Of a DNA stretch of 64,000 nucleotides, positions 45,119 through 57,639 are shown piece by piece. The DNA is from Rhizomys pruinosus (Eukaryota > Chordata > Mammalia > Rodentia > Spalacidae), in NCBI GenBank assembly GCA_009823505.1, contig VZQC01013859.1, forward strand, positions 1,281,591 through 1,345,590. Direction: 5' to 3'. The notes below the pieces were generated by a model that was not told the DNA's origin, did not search any database, and saw only the letters and a program-made list of their open reading frames with translations. Both the position numbers and the translations under genes were made by a program. The stretch's first letter is position 1. Every line of letters starts with the position of its first letter.

Positions 45119-46179
45119 CTGCCTCGGTCTCCCAAGTAGCTAGGATGTAGGCAGCTCCACTAACAACGCGGCCAACTTTCATAGTGGAGTATTGCGTGGA
45201 CAATTCATTGACAGCTGTGGATGTATTTGGGACATCCCAGAACATGTTAAGGTGGTTTGGGCGCTTCTCTCTAGACTCCACACCCCCACACTCCTTGTTG
45301 ATCCATGCTCTGAACGCTTGCTGAATTCGCTTTTGTCATTGAGCAACGCATATCTCACTGTCCAATAAGCGTTTTTGTAACTACTACGATCAAATCACAT
45401 AAGGTACGACATGACCGTGCTCGGCACATGCCAAGTATCAACTGTCTTGTTAATCGATGATGATAAAACAAGCTGGATGATGTAGGCAGTTAAAATCATG
45501 AAAATAGTGGATGTGGTTTTCTATTCGTCATTGTCAGGCATATATTATGTACTTATTATACCTATGGATCTATCGAGTTTCTACATAGTATGCGTCTATG
45601 TGGTGGTTAGTCGTGTTTTCGATTCCCAGAAACTTGAAACCATTGCCCACAGTTTAGAAAGCGATAGTGGGAATTTACCCTGTTAGAAGGTCCAACATCT
45701 CGATACACCGTTCATAGTAACCTATGGTATAAAATAATGAATTGGGTATATAGAAATGTAGGCAAAGACGGACAGGTTCGGGTTCGAGGACGGGAAACAT
45801 TTCACATTGCCAGCAATGGTAGCTGGAACCAGACCTGGAAAACACCGACATGGGGCCATGCCTGAGGGGCTAGCTCTCACAGCTTTGAGAGCACTACATA
45901 TTAAAACTGCTAAGCGAGAACAGCAATCGATGTTCCAACACAGCTTTAAGACCAAATATATCACATCAAAGTGCCAGCACAGGAATTGACATTGTGCAGT
46001 AGTGGCACTTTTGGGGGTAAATCAATGGCTAAGTAATTGGACTTAAAGCTCTCTCAATGGGAGAAACTCATGTGGTGGCACTAATAAAAAAACAGTCGAA
46101 TACACATGGATGGTCATAGATCTTAGAGAAACTCAAGCTGTCACATCCCTAGATAATGTGACTTCTTACTAAGTGTAAA

Positions 46180-46975
46180 ACAGCATCTTATATTTACAAA
46201 TACCCCAAACCTCACTCATCAAGGAAGCTTCTTTTGCACAGATGAGACTAATTACGAGCACCGACAACTGCTCACAAGCACATAAATCATTGTCAAATGA
46301 CTATTACAAGCTAGTGGCACATCTACAATGCAAAACCTCTATACCTAAGGCTCACAAAAACATAGACTAGGGCCTGAGGAACAACACTAATGATTCTTAA
46401 CTCTCATGAAGGAAGCTTCCCTCATGCAACAGAGGGCCAGAAAGGTCATAAATGGCCAACCATGGAGATTAGGAGTCAGCAAATTGTGGATCCATGAGCA
46501 AGTCTATATTAAGCTTCATTCACCCAGGGCTTAGGGGAACATCAAGGAAGAGAGGGCAAGATTTGTAAGAGCCAGGGAGGAGGTGCATGACCATTTGGAA
46601 ATAGTTAAAGGTACTGTGGACGCTGCTTATGAACCCACAGCACTGAGTGCAGCAGAGAAAGACCATGCACATTCAAGCATGGAACTGGGGAAAGGGGCCG
46701 CAGACCCCAATCTTAGCTGAAGAAAAGAGCTGGTCTTCTTAAAAATGAGAGACTCTGGATAGGCTGGCTAGAGCTCCGTGGATGTACCTCCACTGTGGAA
46801 TGGCTGAGGGCACTAAGTTCATCACAGGTAGACTTTAACATAAATAAAATGTATGAATTCCAGTGGTGGCTGTGGGATCCTGTCAAGGGAGAAGGAGGTA
46901 TAAAAGTGATTAAGATTGAACTGAGATTTTAGTGTATGAAATACACAAAATTCAATAAAAATTGATAATAATAAT
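46180..46975 (+). mobile_element. Family B LINE-like copy in the left arm
   Basis: 'cctctatacctaaggctcac', 'atggagattaggagtcagc', 'agagccagggaggaggtgcatg' and the terminal 'gtatgaaatacacaaaa' then 'ttcaataaaaa'. Complement of 48433-49260. Confidence 0.65.
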
Positions 46976-47365
46976 TAAAACATGAGCCCAACATTTGACC
47001 TATGACTCTCAATCTGCATATCCTTCAGCCTGCAGTTGTTGAAATGGACCAGTCTTGAGAAAAAACTGCGAACTTCTTTCTATATTTGACGGACGGAGTC
47101 AGTATCTTACTTAGGCCAAATGAGATATTAGCAAGAGAATTCAACAACTAATTGCAGGTTTCTGTTCAGCTGTAAATATGTGCCAGGCTTTCAAAGCCTC
47201 TAAACTATTTGATGATGTTCAGTAAAGTATTTTATTGTTGTAGTAAACCCTTTACTTTAGAGAAAAGGAATTGGACTTTTTTCTTAGGTATTGTAGATCA
47301 ATGGGCAGAAAATCAGATGGAAATAGGAGCCTAGCAACCATGAGTGAAATAAAAAGCCTCCTTTT

Positions 47366-47571
47366 AAAAATTTTTATTTTATTTTTGTATGTTGTATGAA
47401 TGTACTGTCTGCATGTAGGTCTGTGCACCCATGTCGTGCAATGCGCGCAGGTCAGAAGTGGTCTCGGATTCCCTGGAACTGGAGTTCTTCTGGAATTGGA
47501 GTTACAGACAGTTCTTAGCTGCCATGTGGGTGCTGGGGATCGAACCGGGTCCTCTGCAAGAGCAGTTGGCA
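47366..47571 (-). mobile_element. B2 SINE in the left arm, antisense
   Basis: Same B2 as 47822-48030 in inverted orientation, sharing private variants such as 'gttcttctgg' and 'gtcagaagtgg'. It lacks single bases inside short homopolymer runs compared with its partner (for example 'gaaccggg' against 'gaacccggg'). Confidence 0.88.
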
Positions 47572-47573
47572 CT

Positions 47574-47818
47574 CTTTTTTTTTTTTATTTATTCTTCCGT
47601 AAGTAGTGTATTAATGTATGTGTGCATGCAGTCTGTGCACCCGTGACGTGCAATGCCGCGAGGTCAGAAGAGGGCGTCGGACTCCCCTGGAACTGGACTT
47701 GGGTGCTTAAATATCAACACAAATGTTGCTACCTGAAAGGGTTAATAAACATTTTAAAATCCTCAGCTGAGAAAACAGAAGAAGGGTCCTAGGACAGCAT
47801 GTGGCCAATTATTTTTTT
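47574..47818. other. Palindrome spacer with a partial B2
   Basis: 47585-47697 is a second, truncated antisense B2 ('gcacccgtgacgtgcaatgc'), cut after 'cccctggaactgga'. 47698-47818 is unique-looking sequence. The spacer has no inverted partner. Confidence 0.75.
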
Positions 47819-47821
47819 AGC

Positions 47822-48030
47822 CTAGCAGTTAAGAACACCGACTGCTCTTGCAGAGGACCCGGGTTCGATCCCCAGCACCCACATGGCAGCTAAGAACTGT
47901 CTGTAACTCCAATTCCAGAAGAACTCCAGTTCCAGGGGAATCCGAGACCCACTTCTGACCTGCGCGGCATTGCACGACATGGGTGCACAGACCTACATGC
48001 AGACAGTACATTCATACACATACAAAAATA
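47822..48030 (+). mobile_element. B2 SINE in the right arm, sense, 5'-truncated
   Basis: 'ctagcagttaagaacaccg', 'gggttcgatccccagcaccc', the 17-bp duplication near 47906-47939 and an A-rich tail. The first bases of the head are missing at the palindrome boundary. Confidence 0.9.
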
Positions 48031-48432
48031 AAAATAAAAATTTTTTAAAAAGGAGGCTGTTTTATTCACTCATGGTGCTAGTGCTCCTATTCCATCTGAT
48101 TTTCTGCCCATTGATCTACAATACCTAAGAAAAAAGTCCAATTCCTTTTCTCTAAAGTAAAGGGTTTACTACAACAATAAAATACTTTACTGAACATCAT
48201 CAAATAGTTTAGAGGCTTTGAAAGCCTGGCACATATTTACAGCTGAACAGAAACCTGCAATTAGTTGTTGAATTCTCTTGCTAATATCTCATTTGGCCTA
48301 AGTAAGATACTGACTCCGTCCGTCAAATATAGAAAGAAGTTCGCAGTTTTTTCTCCAGCTGGTCCATTTCAACAACTGCAGGCTGAAGGATATGCAGATT
48401 GAGAGTCATAGGTCAAATGTTTGGGCTACATT

Positions 48433-49260
48433 TTTTAATTATTATTATCAATTTTTATTGAATTTTTGTGTATTTCATACATAAAATCTCAGTCAATCTT
48501 AATCACTTTTATACCTCCTTCTCCCTTGACAGGATCCCACAGCCACCACTGGAATTCATACATTCTTTCATTTGTGTTAAAGTCTACTGTGATGAACTAG
48601 TGCCCTCAGCCATTCCACAGTGGAGGTACATCCACGGAGCTCTAGCCAGCCTATCCAGAGTCCCTTGTTTTAAGAAGACCAGCTCTTTTCTTCAGCTAAG
48701 ATTGGGGTCTGCGGCCCCTTTCCCCAGTTCCATGCTTGAATGTGCATGGATCTTTCTCTGCTGACACTAGTGCTGTGGGTTCATAAGCAGCGTCCCAGAA
48801 CCCTATTTACATATGGCCATGCACCACCTCCCTGGCTCTTACAATCTTTCTGCCCTCTCTTCCTTGATGGTCCCTAAGCCCTGGGTGAATGAAGCTTAAT
48901 ATAGACTTGCTCATGGATCCACAATTTGCTGACTCCTAATCTCCATGGTTTGGCCATTTATGACCTTTCTGGCCCTCTGTTGCATGAGGGAGCTTCCTTC
49001 ATGAGAGTTAAGAAATTCATTAGTGTCCTCTCAGCCCCTTAGTCTATGTTGTGTGAGCCTTAGGTATAGAGGTTGCATTGTAGATGTGCCACTTAAGCTT
49101 GGTAAAGTCATTGACAATGACTTTACTGTGTGTGAGCAGTTGTGGTGCTCTGTAATAGTCTTCATCTGGTGCAAAAGAAGCTTCCTTGATGAGTGAGGTT
49201 TGGGATATTTGTAAATATAAGAATGCTGTTTTACACTTAGTAAGAAGTCACATTAGTCTA
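48433..49260 (-). mobile_element. Family B LINE-like copy in the right arm
   Basis: Left edge 'tttttattgaatttttgtg' and 'tatttcatacataa', then 'ttacaatctttctgccctc' and 'ccttaggtatagaggttgc'. Minus strand, partner of 46180-46975. Confidence 0.65.
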
Positions 49261-50147
49261 GGGATGTGACAGCCTTGAGAATTTCTATAAGATCTATGAC
49301 CATCCATGTGTATTCGACTGTTTTTTTATAGTGCCACACATGAGTTTCCTCCCATTGAGAGAGCTTTAAGTCCAATTACTTAGCCATTGATTTCCCCCCA
49401 AAAGTGCCACTACTGCACCAATGTCATATGCTGTGCTGGACATTGATGTGGATATTTGGTCTTAAAGCTGCGTTGGAACATCGATTGCTGTTCTCGCTTA
49501 GCAGCTTATATATGTAGTGCTCTCCAAAGCTGTGAGAGCTAGCCCTCAGGAGGAGTGGTTTCCAGGTCGGTTCCAGCTCCATTGCTGGAATGGAAATGCA
49601 GTCTCTGAAGAATGTCCTGTCTTTGCCTACATTTCTTATACAATTCATTATTTTATCCATAGTTACATGAAGGTGTATGAGATGTTGGACTTCTAACAGT
49701 GTAAACTATGCTTTCTAAATGTGGGCAATGGTTTCAAGTTTGGGAATGAAAAACATACTAACACCAAAATATATGTAGAAACTAGATTATATCAACTATA
49801 AATATGTAATATATAGCAAATGCTAAAGAAACCACATCTCACTATTTCTATGATTTTAACTTACATCATCCAGCTTTGTTTTATCATTCATTATACAAGA
49901 CAGTTGATACTTGGCATTTGCTTAGCACTTCATGTCGAATATTTTATTTGATTAGTAGTTACAAAAAGCTTTATTGGACAGTGATATTCTTGCTCATATG
50001 ACAAAACTGAATTTCAGCAAGCTTCAGAGCATGATCAACAAGGAGTTTTGGGGTGTGGATTCTAGAGAGAAGCCCACACCTTACATGTTCTGGATAGTCC
50101 AATACACCACAGCTGTCAATGAAGTCACTCAATCTCCACATGAAAGT

Positions 50148-50292
50148 TGGCCGCGTGTAGTGGAGCATGCCTTTAATCCTAGTACTTGGGAGACAGAGGC
50201 AGGTGGATCTCTGTGAGTTCAAGGCCAGCCTGGTCTATGTAGTGAGTTCCAGGACAGCAGAAGCTACAGGGAGATCCCGTCTCAAAAAGAAC
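50148..50292 (+). mobile_element. B1 SINE, sense, crossing the palindrome edge
   Basis: 'catgcctttaatcctagtac', 'ttcaaggccagcctggtcta' and 'gggagatcccgtctca' with an A-rich tail. The palindrome ends at 50202 in the middle of this element, so the boundary is unrelated to the SINE's own ends. Confidence 0.9.
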
Positions 50293-52630
50293 CAAAAACA
50301 AGTGTGAAAGTCACAGTTGATGACAGAGATGTTTCACATTTGTAAGACAACAATAATTTGTAAAACCAATTATTTTAAATGGTTTTATAACACACTGAGT
50401 CCTTTAATGAGTTGATTTATGAGTGTTGGACTCTATCTTGCTTGAAGCCCCTTGGGTTGAATCATGCAGAATGTCCCAGAACCTGAAATAGGATCTTTCT
50501 CAGACTGTAAGAAACAGAAAATGGGAATGAGAAATGGGGTCTTGCCTATTGTTGAGAAAAGAGTTCTCAGGGCTTTTATGAGTTTCTGGGGACAATCTGT
50601 TTTCTAGTATTAAAAACATCTAAGAAAAAGAACTGAACCTTCTAGAAGACAATAGCTTCTTTTATATATTTATTTTATAAATATATAAATCTTCGTTTGC
50701 TAAATCTAACCTCAAGCTTGAGTGTCCAGAGTCAAGAGAATGTGAAGATTATCATCCAAAAGTAAACAAACAAAAAACTCTTCATAAGTGAATCAAATAG
50801 CATTTGTCTAACTCCAATAATTATTTGTCTTTCAGCAGAGAAATTATTTCTAGTATTTTATGTTACATACATATTTATTCAATGTGAAACAATTGCTGAT
50901 TTGGAAATAAATGTGTGAGACTCTTTAAGGCGTTGGTCATGTTTGAATTATGAAGGCTTTCTCTCTCTCTTTTTCAGTCCCATGCCATAACGTGAATATT
51001 TTGTTCCATTGTGCACTTACATCACTATGTGCTGACTTGCTACAGGCCCAAAAGCAACATGACCAACCAACCAAAGACTGAAATTTTCTCTTTACACATT
51101 GATTATCTCAGATATTTGCTGTAGTCTTAGAGAGCTCACTAACATGATGTTGGTCACATGCATTAGCCAGCTTATCGTGCAACTCACTGAGAAGTTTTAT
51201 GTTTTTGTCAAATTAGAATGAAGAAACAAAACTCATATGCTTCCAACATTTGTGTTTCCCACTTCTCAATTTCATCAATTTAATAACTTAAAATGTCACA
51301 TTAGCATGTTAGTGGCGTTTTCTTAAAAATTGTCTTATATAATTTTAGCAAATAAAATCCACATGTATTGATTAGTGAAGTGTACTTAAACCTATATACA
51401 TATATACTTTTGAATAAAATTCAAAAATTTCTTAAGAATGGACTTTTTAAATGTTAATGTTATATGGAAAGCATTTTTTAAAGTTTTTTTATCATATGTT
51501 GTCCAAGGCTCACATGAAAAGTCAGTTTTATTGCTAAAGTGACTGTGTCACTTCGTCGAAATTGTGTCAGTTACTTAAATCATGCTTCTAATAAACTTGA
51601 AAACACTGGTGTTTTTCCATGTTTTGTACAATGTTAAGATATCTGAGACTGAAGCGAATAATAATAATAAGCTTGGACACCAGCTCCGAGAAAAATCAAG
51701 GGTTTCCATGACTGTCGCTGCCATCACATGCCACTAAGGTCACTAGTAAACATATTTAAGGTCCAAATGCATTGTCAATATCTTCAGCCAACTAAACGTA
51801 CATATGATAAATATTGGACCACCTCTTATTTATACCAACATTGCATAAAATAAGTTTCTAGTCTGAGCAAGTGTTCCATCTGGCCAGTTTGTTCTGATTC
51901 TACCCAATTTCATTAAAACAAGATTTTAGCCTGACATGCAAGTACCCACTATCCTTGGAGTCGCTGGATTACAGTATTATATACAATCCCAAATGCTGAA
52001 GTCCTTCTGACACTCTTTTTTGGCCACACAACCTTTTGCTGAGAGTAAGTCCAGTTGATGGATGGCCCTTAACAGGAGTTATGTGATCTCTGGCCTTTGT
52101 GTGATAGAAAGCATTTTTTGGAAAAACAGTGCCTTCTACAATCCATCATGAAATGATCTTTCAATTTATCTATTGTGACTCCAGTCTCCCTGCACCAACA
52201 CAAATGTGCTTCAGATCATGTGAGTCCCAGTTCAGATGAAGTTCTGCATTTGGAAATCCACCCACCATTGCCAGCTGGAACAAGGCCTCCTTGAATTAAT
52301 GCACACATTTAAAGTCCAAGCCCAGATATCAGGCAAGCTATTTGTTGAACACAGATCATGTGTGAATGGAGCAGATGTGGAACACTGCTACAGCCACATC
52401 TACAATGGAGGTAAGAAGGACTGGGAGGGCTCACTAAGGCTGAGATCCACAGGCCATCTCTGTCCCACTAATTAGTGCTAAATGTGCCATTAATGGTAAC
52501 AAAGTGGAAGTTTTGTTTTGTTTTGTTTGTGCTTTGAGAAGTCACCACAGGCAGACAGCCGCCAAAAGTTTTTTCACAATGTTTGTGCAGGAAAAAAATC
52601 ACAGGAGAAAGAACTTGACAAGTTAAAAAT
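50293..52630. other. Repeat-poor AT-rich sequence
   Basis: About 2.3 kb with no SINE or LINE I can name and no coding evidence. A splice-acceptor-like 'ctctctctttttcag' at 50963 stands alone, without a frame or partner. Confidence 0.45.
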
Positions 52631-52658
52631 AAGTAAATAAATAAATAAATAAATAAAC
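52630..52658. repeat. (AAAT)n microsatellite
   Basis: About seven AAAT units. Confidence 0.95.
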
Positions 52659-52659
52659 C

Positions 52660-53550
52660 ACCTTTTGTTGTTTGAGTCACACTTTGGCTTGGCAAAGATA
52701 TCATTTTTGGGGGGGGGTGATTTCACAATAATGAGGAAGCCAAATTCTCAGTGTGCAAGTTACTTAATTACTTAAAACATGATTCTTAAATCGTTCACTC
52801 TTGCCCCATTTCAAACAGCACACAGTGAACAATCTGTTTGCAATAATAATAGGCACAAAAGTCCCCCACTTCCTGCAAGCTAAGTGTATGCTGATACCAG
52901 AACTGCTGTGTTTACTTTGCACCTGAATTCCACTGTGGTGAGTATTGGGGAGATTCATATTCCAAGAAAGGATTCCAAATGGCATTCTGGCAAATGACAA
53001 AGAATACAAATGTAATTCATTTTTGTATTAATTTATAGGCAGCCTTGTCCCAAGCCCCTTGGGCATCCTAGCAAAATTAGGAAAGAGAAAAATAACTACA
53101 AACACTTCCAAGAGAAACATATCTCAATAAAAACTATGATCGGGAGCTCAAAATAAAGGGTGCTGTAATGAAAACCAAAAAGTACAAAAGAAAAACCAAG
53201 CTTTACATTCCTCAGAGCCCTTGAGGCTGAAGAGGTGATTAACCAATTAACAAACAGTTGCAAAGCATTTGGGAGCTATAAAGCTTCTTTTGATGCAAGT
53301 ATTGTAACTTAGAATAATGAGAAATGCCCTCCTCGCCCTGCTCTCTCCTGACTGCAGCCAGCAGGAAGGACTCTCACTCTCCAAGCTGTTCCTAGAAACT
53401 GAGGCAGGGCTCGGAAAAGCATATACATTGCCTGATGGATATCAAAAATGTTCAGAATAACTTACATACACCAGCAGACCTATGCTACACAAAAACTTGA
53501 ACAATTCCATCTTTAATACCAGGAAATTACTGGTTTTAAAAGGAGAAAGT
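52660..53550. other. Unassigned sequence
   Basis: Nothing recognised beyond a G run at 52709-52717. Confidence 0.4.
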
Positions 53551-53552
53551 AG

Positions 53553-53768
53553 GGGAACGCTTGAGAGATGGCTCAGCAGTTAAGAACACTGGCTGTTCTT
53601 ACAGACGACCTGGGTTCAAATCCCAGTACCTGCATGGTAGCTAACAACTGGCTGTAACTCCAGTTTCAGGGGATCTGCTGCACTCTTCTGTCTTCTGCAG
53701 GCATTGCAGGACACAGGTGCATTTACACAAAGGCTTGACACTCATACGCATTAAAAAAAAATACTTTT
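53553..53768 (+). mobile_element. Old B2 SINE, sense
   Basis: 'gagagatggctcagcagttaag', 'gggttcaaatcccagtacc' and 'aactccagtttcaggggatc', with an A-rich tail. Lacks the 17-bp duplication. Confidence 0.88.
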
Positions 53769-53785
53769 TTTTAAAAAAGGGAAGC

Positions 53786-53998
53786 TAGGAAGCTGAAGAG
53801 ATGGTTCAGCAATTAAGAGAGCATAGCACTCTAGCAGAGGACCTGAGCTTCATTCACAGAACCAGTATCAAGTGACTCGTATCTGCCTTTAACTCCAGCT
53901 ACACAGGATCCCAAACACCTCTTAACCTCTACAGACACCAGCACTCTTGTGCACGTACCCACACAGAGATATACATGTACACATAATTTTTAAAAAAG
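53786..53998 (+). mobile_element. B2/B3-type SINE, sense, old
   Basis: 'gctgaagagatggttcagc', 'gcagaggacctgagcttcatt' and 'aactccagctacacaggatcc', then a CA-containing stretch and A tail. Directly follows another SINE of the same orientation. Confidence 0.7.
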
Positions 53999-54830
53999 AG
54001 AAACTAGATGGACAGAAATCATGGTATCAAATGAAAGAAGAAATATTTTTTAAATATTAAAAAGTTAATCACTTAGTTATATGACTGACTTAACTGTGAG
54101 TGAAGACAGGAGAGGGTTTGGCACAGGAGTACTGAAATGGTATAAGTCATCAATCTCAAAATATGTCCAAATGGAATCACTCAAATTCAATTCATGGTAT
54201 TACCTGAAGTCTCAGTTTTTGATATTCAGGTCCTCTTTATAGGAAGTAAAAGAAAAAAGGAAACAGAAAAAGAAATGCTGAGTGTTTTTGATGTACAGTT
54301 ACATGATGGAAATCATTGCTTCTGTCCCTCCATGCTGCTAAGCTCTGAAACTAAGAAATCAGCACTCAACAAATAGTCAAGTTGTTGAGGCCTCCATGCG
54401 GGCACAATTGTCAATGCTCCACAATCATGTGGAAACCATTCAACAGCAATTTTAACAAGTTTAGCTTTCTTTGAATGCTGAAACTTGAATGTGAAAGTCA
54501 GAGGGAAATAAAACTCAAAATAAGAATCAGCAAACTTCTCCAAGGTTATAACTGCATAGAGTAGAGTCTCTACCAACAGTGGAAAATATAAATTGAAGCT
54601 TTATTTCTATTAAAATTCAAATGTAACTCTCATGAATATATTTGTGAAAGAATGGCATAATACTTCTCAAACTAGTATTTAAGTAGAAAAGAAAAGTAAC
54701 ATATATGTACTTTTATGTAATCTTAAGACATAATCCTCAGAAATTGATTTGCAAACAGAGATAGAGCTAATCTTCCGCATGCAGGACCAAGAGCCACGAC
54801 CTTCCTGGTTCAGCCTCCCCACGTCATAAT
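53999..54830. other. Unassigned AT-rich sequence
   Basis: Nothing recognised. Confidence 0.4.
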
Positions 54831-54834
54831 TATT

Positions 54835-54965
54835 TACTTATTCTATTCTATGCCATGGCAAGCTTCAGGAAGGCAGAAATTATTCCTTCTTGGTTTCTTT
54901 TTATAACTTAGTGAAGTGTGCAGTCCTTGACATTAGTCTTAAAGAATAAATTCTGAGGAAATAAA
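54835..54965 (+). mobile_element. Ancient L2/MIR-type scrap
   Basis: 'caagcttcaggaaggcagaaat' to 'tcttaaagaataaattctgagg' loosely follows the L2 3' end. Low confidence. Confidence 0.3.
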
Positions 54966-55139
54966 GGGAGAAAGAGAGAAAAGAAACTGAAACTTAGACT
55001 ATCAAAGTGAGATTCATTGCATGTGACCATTGATATTTGTGGGTGTGCTCTGAGCAGGAGAGGTGCTAAGAAGTAGATGGGCTTTTAGAAGATAAGAACA
55101 AAGAGTCACAAAGGTCTCCATGCTGCTCTGTACATTTCT

Positions 55140-55455
55140 CCAGCATAGAAGTGGGGAAGTAAGTAAGAAGCAACCTTAGCTGAGGAATTATTGGCAACCA
55201 ATAAACTACTAGGAGAAGGAGAGTTGGTTTTCTTTAAGGGTCTGACATACTAGATAGCTGACCAGGCTCCAGTGGCTGGATGTGCACCGAAGCACATTTG
55301 GCGACACAGACTTGGCTCAATACACATTAATATGTACAGCAGAGTATATGAAAACCAGAAGGGGTGCTATAAGAGGGGGTGCAGATAGAGGAAGGGTCTA
55401 AATGATATCAAGATATTTTGTATGAAACACGAAAATTCAATAAAAATTGTGAAGA
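55140..55455 (+). mobile_element. Family B LINE-like 3' end, sense, short
   Basis: 'ttagctgaggaattattggca', 'gaccaggctccagtggctgg' and 'gtatgaaacacgaaaa' with 'ttcaataaaaa'. A heavily 5'-truncated copy. Confidence 0.55.
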
Positions 55456-55465
55456 AATCATTGCT

Positions 55466-55683
55466 GTACATTTTTGTATTTATTACTTTATATGGGGGCC
55501 ATATGCGTTTATGTATACCACATGTGTGTCAGTACCAACAGAAGCCAAGAGGTGTCAGATCTCCTGGGACTGGACTTACAAGTGATTATTGTGAGCTGTC
55601 TGATGCAGACACTGAGAACCAAACTCTGGTCCTCTGCAAGAACATTAAGTACTCTTAACCTACTGAGCCATCTCTCCAGCCAT
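55466..55683 (-). mobile_element. B2/B3-type SINE, antisense, old
   Basis: 'gtcagatctcctgggactgga', 'ggtcctctgcaagaaca' and 'gagccatctctccagcc' mark a B2-class element on the minus strand. Confidence 0.8.
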
Positions 55684-56440
55684 CGAACATATTTTAATAA
55701 TTGTGAAAAACTATAAATCATCTAAACACCAAAAGGACAATTTTAAAAATTATTTTGTTTGTCAACCTGGTGAAATTTTTATATATACACACATATGTAA
55801 GCATATTTATTCAGATAAAAATCTGAAACCATTTAGTTGTACTTAAAATAGTAAAGATTGGTTTTACACAAAAGATCATAGTAATGTGTGATCTCATTTC
55901 TCTGTGACTTTGAAAACATCATAATGTTTCTGAATTGTTGAATAAGAAAGTTTCCTTCCCAGTGGAATAATTTATTTAAAAATGAAGAGAAATAAAGAGT
56001 AATTTTGTTCTGAGGGTCTATAAATTCAGCTATTCAATGTATTTTTAACTCCTGACTTAGATAGAAATTAAATGAGTTAAAAATATATTAAATGATCCTT
56101 ATTTTAAAAGCACAGAAGAAAAGGAATGTCCTTAACAGTCTCATGTGATAAGAATTTAATTAACACTCAATTTTACCTCATTCTTTGCTGCTGTTGCTAT
56201 TGTTGTTCTTCCGTATGTGACAGGAAAACAATGAGTAAAGTCACTTACCCAAGCCACAGAAGAATGGTCAGGGAGACTTTAGAATCCATGCTGTCGCTAG
56301 AATCCATAGTGGAGTGGATTAGGAACCATAGTTAACTATAGTACAGGATTTTATGATCACACAAAGTGAGAAGGTGCAAAGCACCTTTGAAGACAAAACC
56401 AAAACCCAAAATGATTTTGACCATTAAAATAAATACTTGC
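55684..56440. other. AT-rich sequence, possible MIR scrap
   Basis: 'gagtaaagtcacttacccaagcc' at 56233 resembles the antisense MIR 3' half. Otherwise nothing recognised. Confidence 0.35.
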
Positions 56441-56445
56441 CCTGA

Positions 56446-56586
56446 CAGACATGGTGGCACAGGCCTTTTAATCCCAGCACATGGGAGGCAGAGGCAGGCA
56501 GATCTCTGTGAGTTCAAGGTCAGCCTGGTATATGTAGTGAGTTCCAGGACAGCTGGGGCTACAGGGAGAGCCTGTCTCAAAAAGAC
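56446..56586 (+). mobile_element. B1 SINE, sense
   Basis: 'acatggtggcacaggccttt', 'atcccagcacatgggaggc' and 'gggagagcctgtctcaaaaa'. The A tail passes into the tetranucleotide array. Confidence 0.93.
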
Positions 56587-56708
<122 letters not shown>

Positions 56709-56709
56709 A

Positions 56710-57570
56710 CAATTGCCAGGAGAGCAATGAAGAAAGAAAAACAAATACCCGTCATGAACTCAAGATGTAAGAGAACAGGTTTACAGCAAACGTTAAGAGG
56801 CACCATTGTGAATCATGACCCAAACATGAGTCAGCAGCTCATGGATATTATTTTTAAGCCTGCAAGATAGAGGAATGCATTAACAAGAACAAAACAGCAG
56901 ACAACTATGAAGGAATAGTAGTCCCCCTGAGCACTGGTCAGGCATTTGTTAGAGTACTAGATCCAGTTGGAGGTCTAGAAAGTAAAGAGGATTGCAATAG
57001 CCTGGAGAGGAATGGGAGGAAACCAACAATAAAGATTAAAGGTTCAAATAAAAGGGCCTGTGAAGGACTGGAATTCATAGAGAAGAGCTTGCGAAGAGAG
57101 AACTTAGCACTGACTGAGGAGATTCTACAGTTGTCTCTTGGGTCTCTTACAGTCTTTTCCCACAATGAATGAAAGTTCTCCAGGCTGGCAGTGGTAAATA
57201 GGAAGGAAAGAAATATTAGTTGCTGAATCTGTGTCCATTTATTAATAATAAAAACTTCATATCACCATTTACAGAATACCTATTATTGGGTGTTTAAAGT
57301 TAAAATGAGTTTCTCCTCTCAAAACCTTTTTCTTGTCATAGCCCCCTACTTTAATGGTGAAACCATAAAACCAAGTCACCCAAGACTGACGATGGGCCAT
57401 CTTAGACTTCTCCATCCTCCTTATCAATCTCACCCAATTATGAAGTCCTACTGATTCTGCCAGCTAGTGTCTACATCTACTCCTCCTAGTCATTCTCCTG
57501 CTCTCATCCTGCAGATACTTGTCATCTCCTCCTGGGCAAGTATGTTACTTTTATTAGTCTTTTCTCTTAC
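56710..57570. other. Unassigned sequence
   Basis: Nothing recognised. Confidence 0.4.
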
Positions 57571-57575
57571 TGATT

Positions 57576-57597
57576 ATATATATATATATATATATAC

Positions 57598-57628
<31 letters not shown>
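57576..57628. repeat. (TA)n microsatellite
   Basis: Two pure TA runs joined at 57595-57602. Confidence 0.95.
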
Positions 57629-57631
<3 letters not shown>

Positions 57632-57639
57632 TCTGTATC

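Larger units (their letters stand above)
45119..47571. repeat. Left arm of a 5-kb palindrome
   Basis: Reverse complement of 47819-50202 from end to end. Outer part 45119-46000 differs from its partner by many scattered substitutions and small insertions or deletions, several creating CG dinucleotides. The inner part (46990-47360) is almost identical to its partner. It contains a partial antisense B1 (45119-45175), a family B copy (46180-46975) and a B2 (47366-47571). I suspect a low-accuracy fold-back copy. Confidence 0.9.
47819..50202. repeat. Right arm of a 5-kb palindrome
   Basis: Reverse complement of 45119-47571. This arm looks like normal genomic sequence: its SINEs keep full homopolymers and its B1 continues past the arm end to 50290. 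It contains a B2 (47822-48030), a family B copy (48433-49260) and the left part of a B1. Confidence 0.9.

Noticed and set aside
50960..51600. Splice-acceptor-like tract followed by AT-rich sequence with AATAAA near 51353, as in a terminal exon
   Set aside because: Single signals of this kind are frequent by chance; there is no coding frame and no partner exon. RNA-seq would be decisive.
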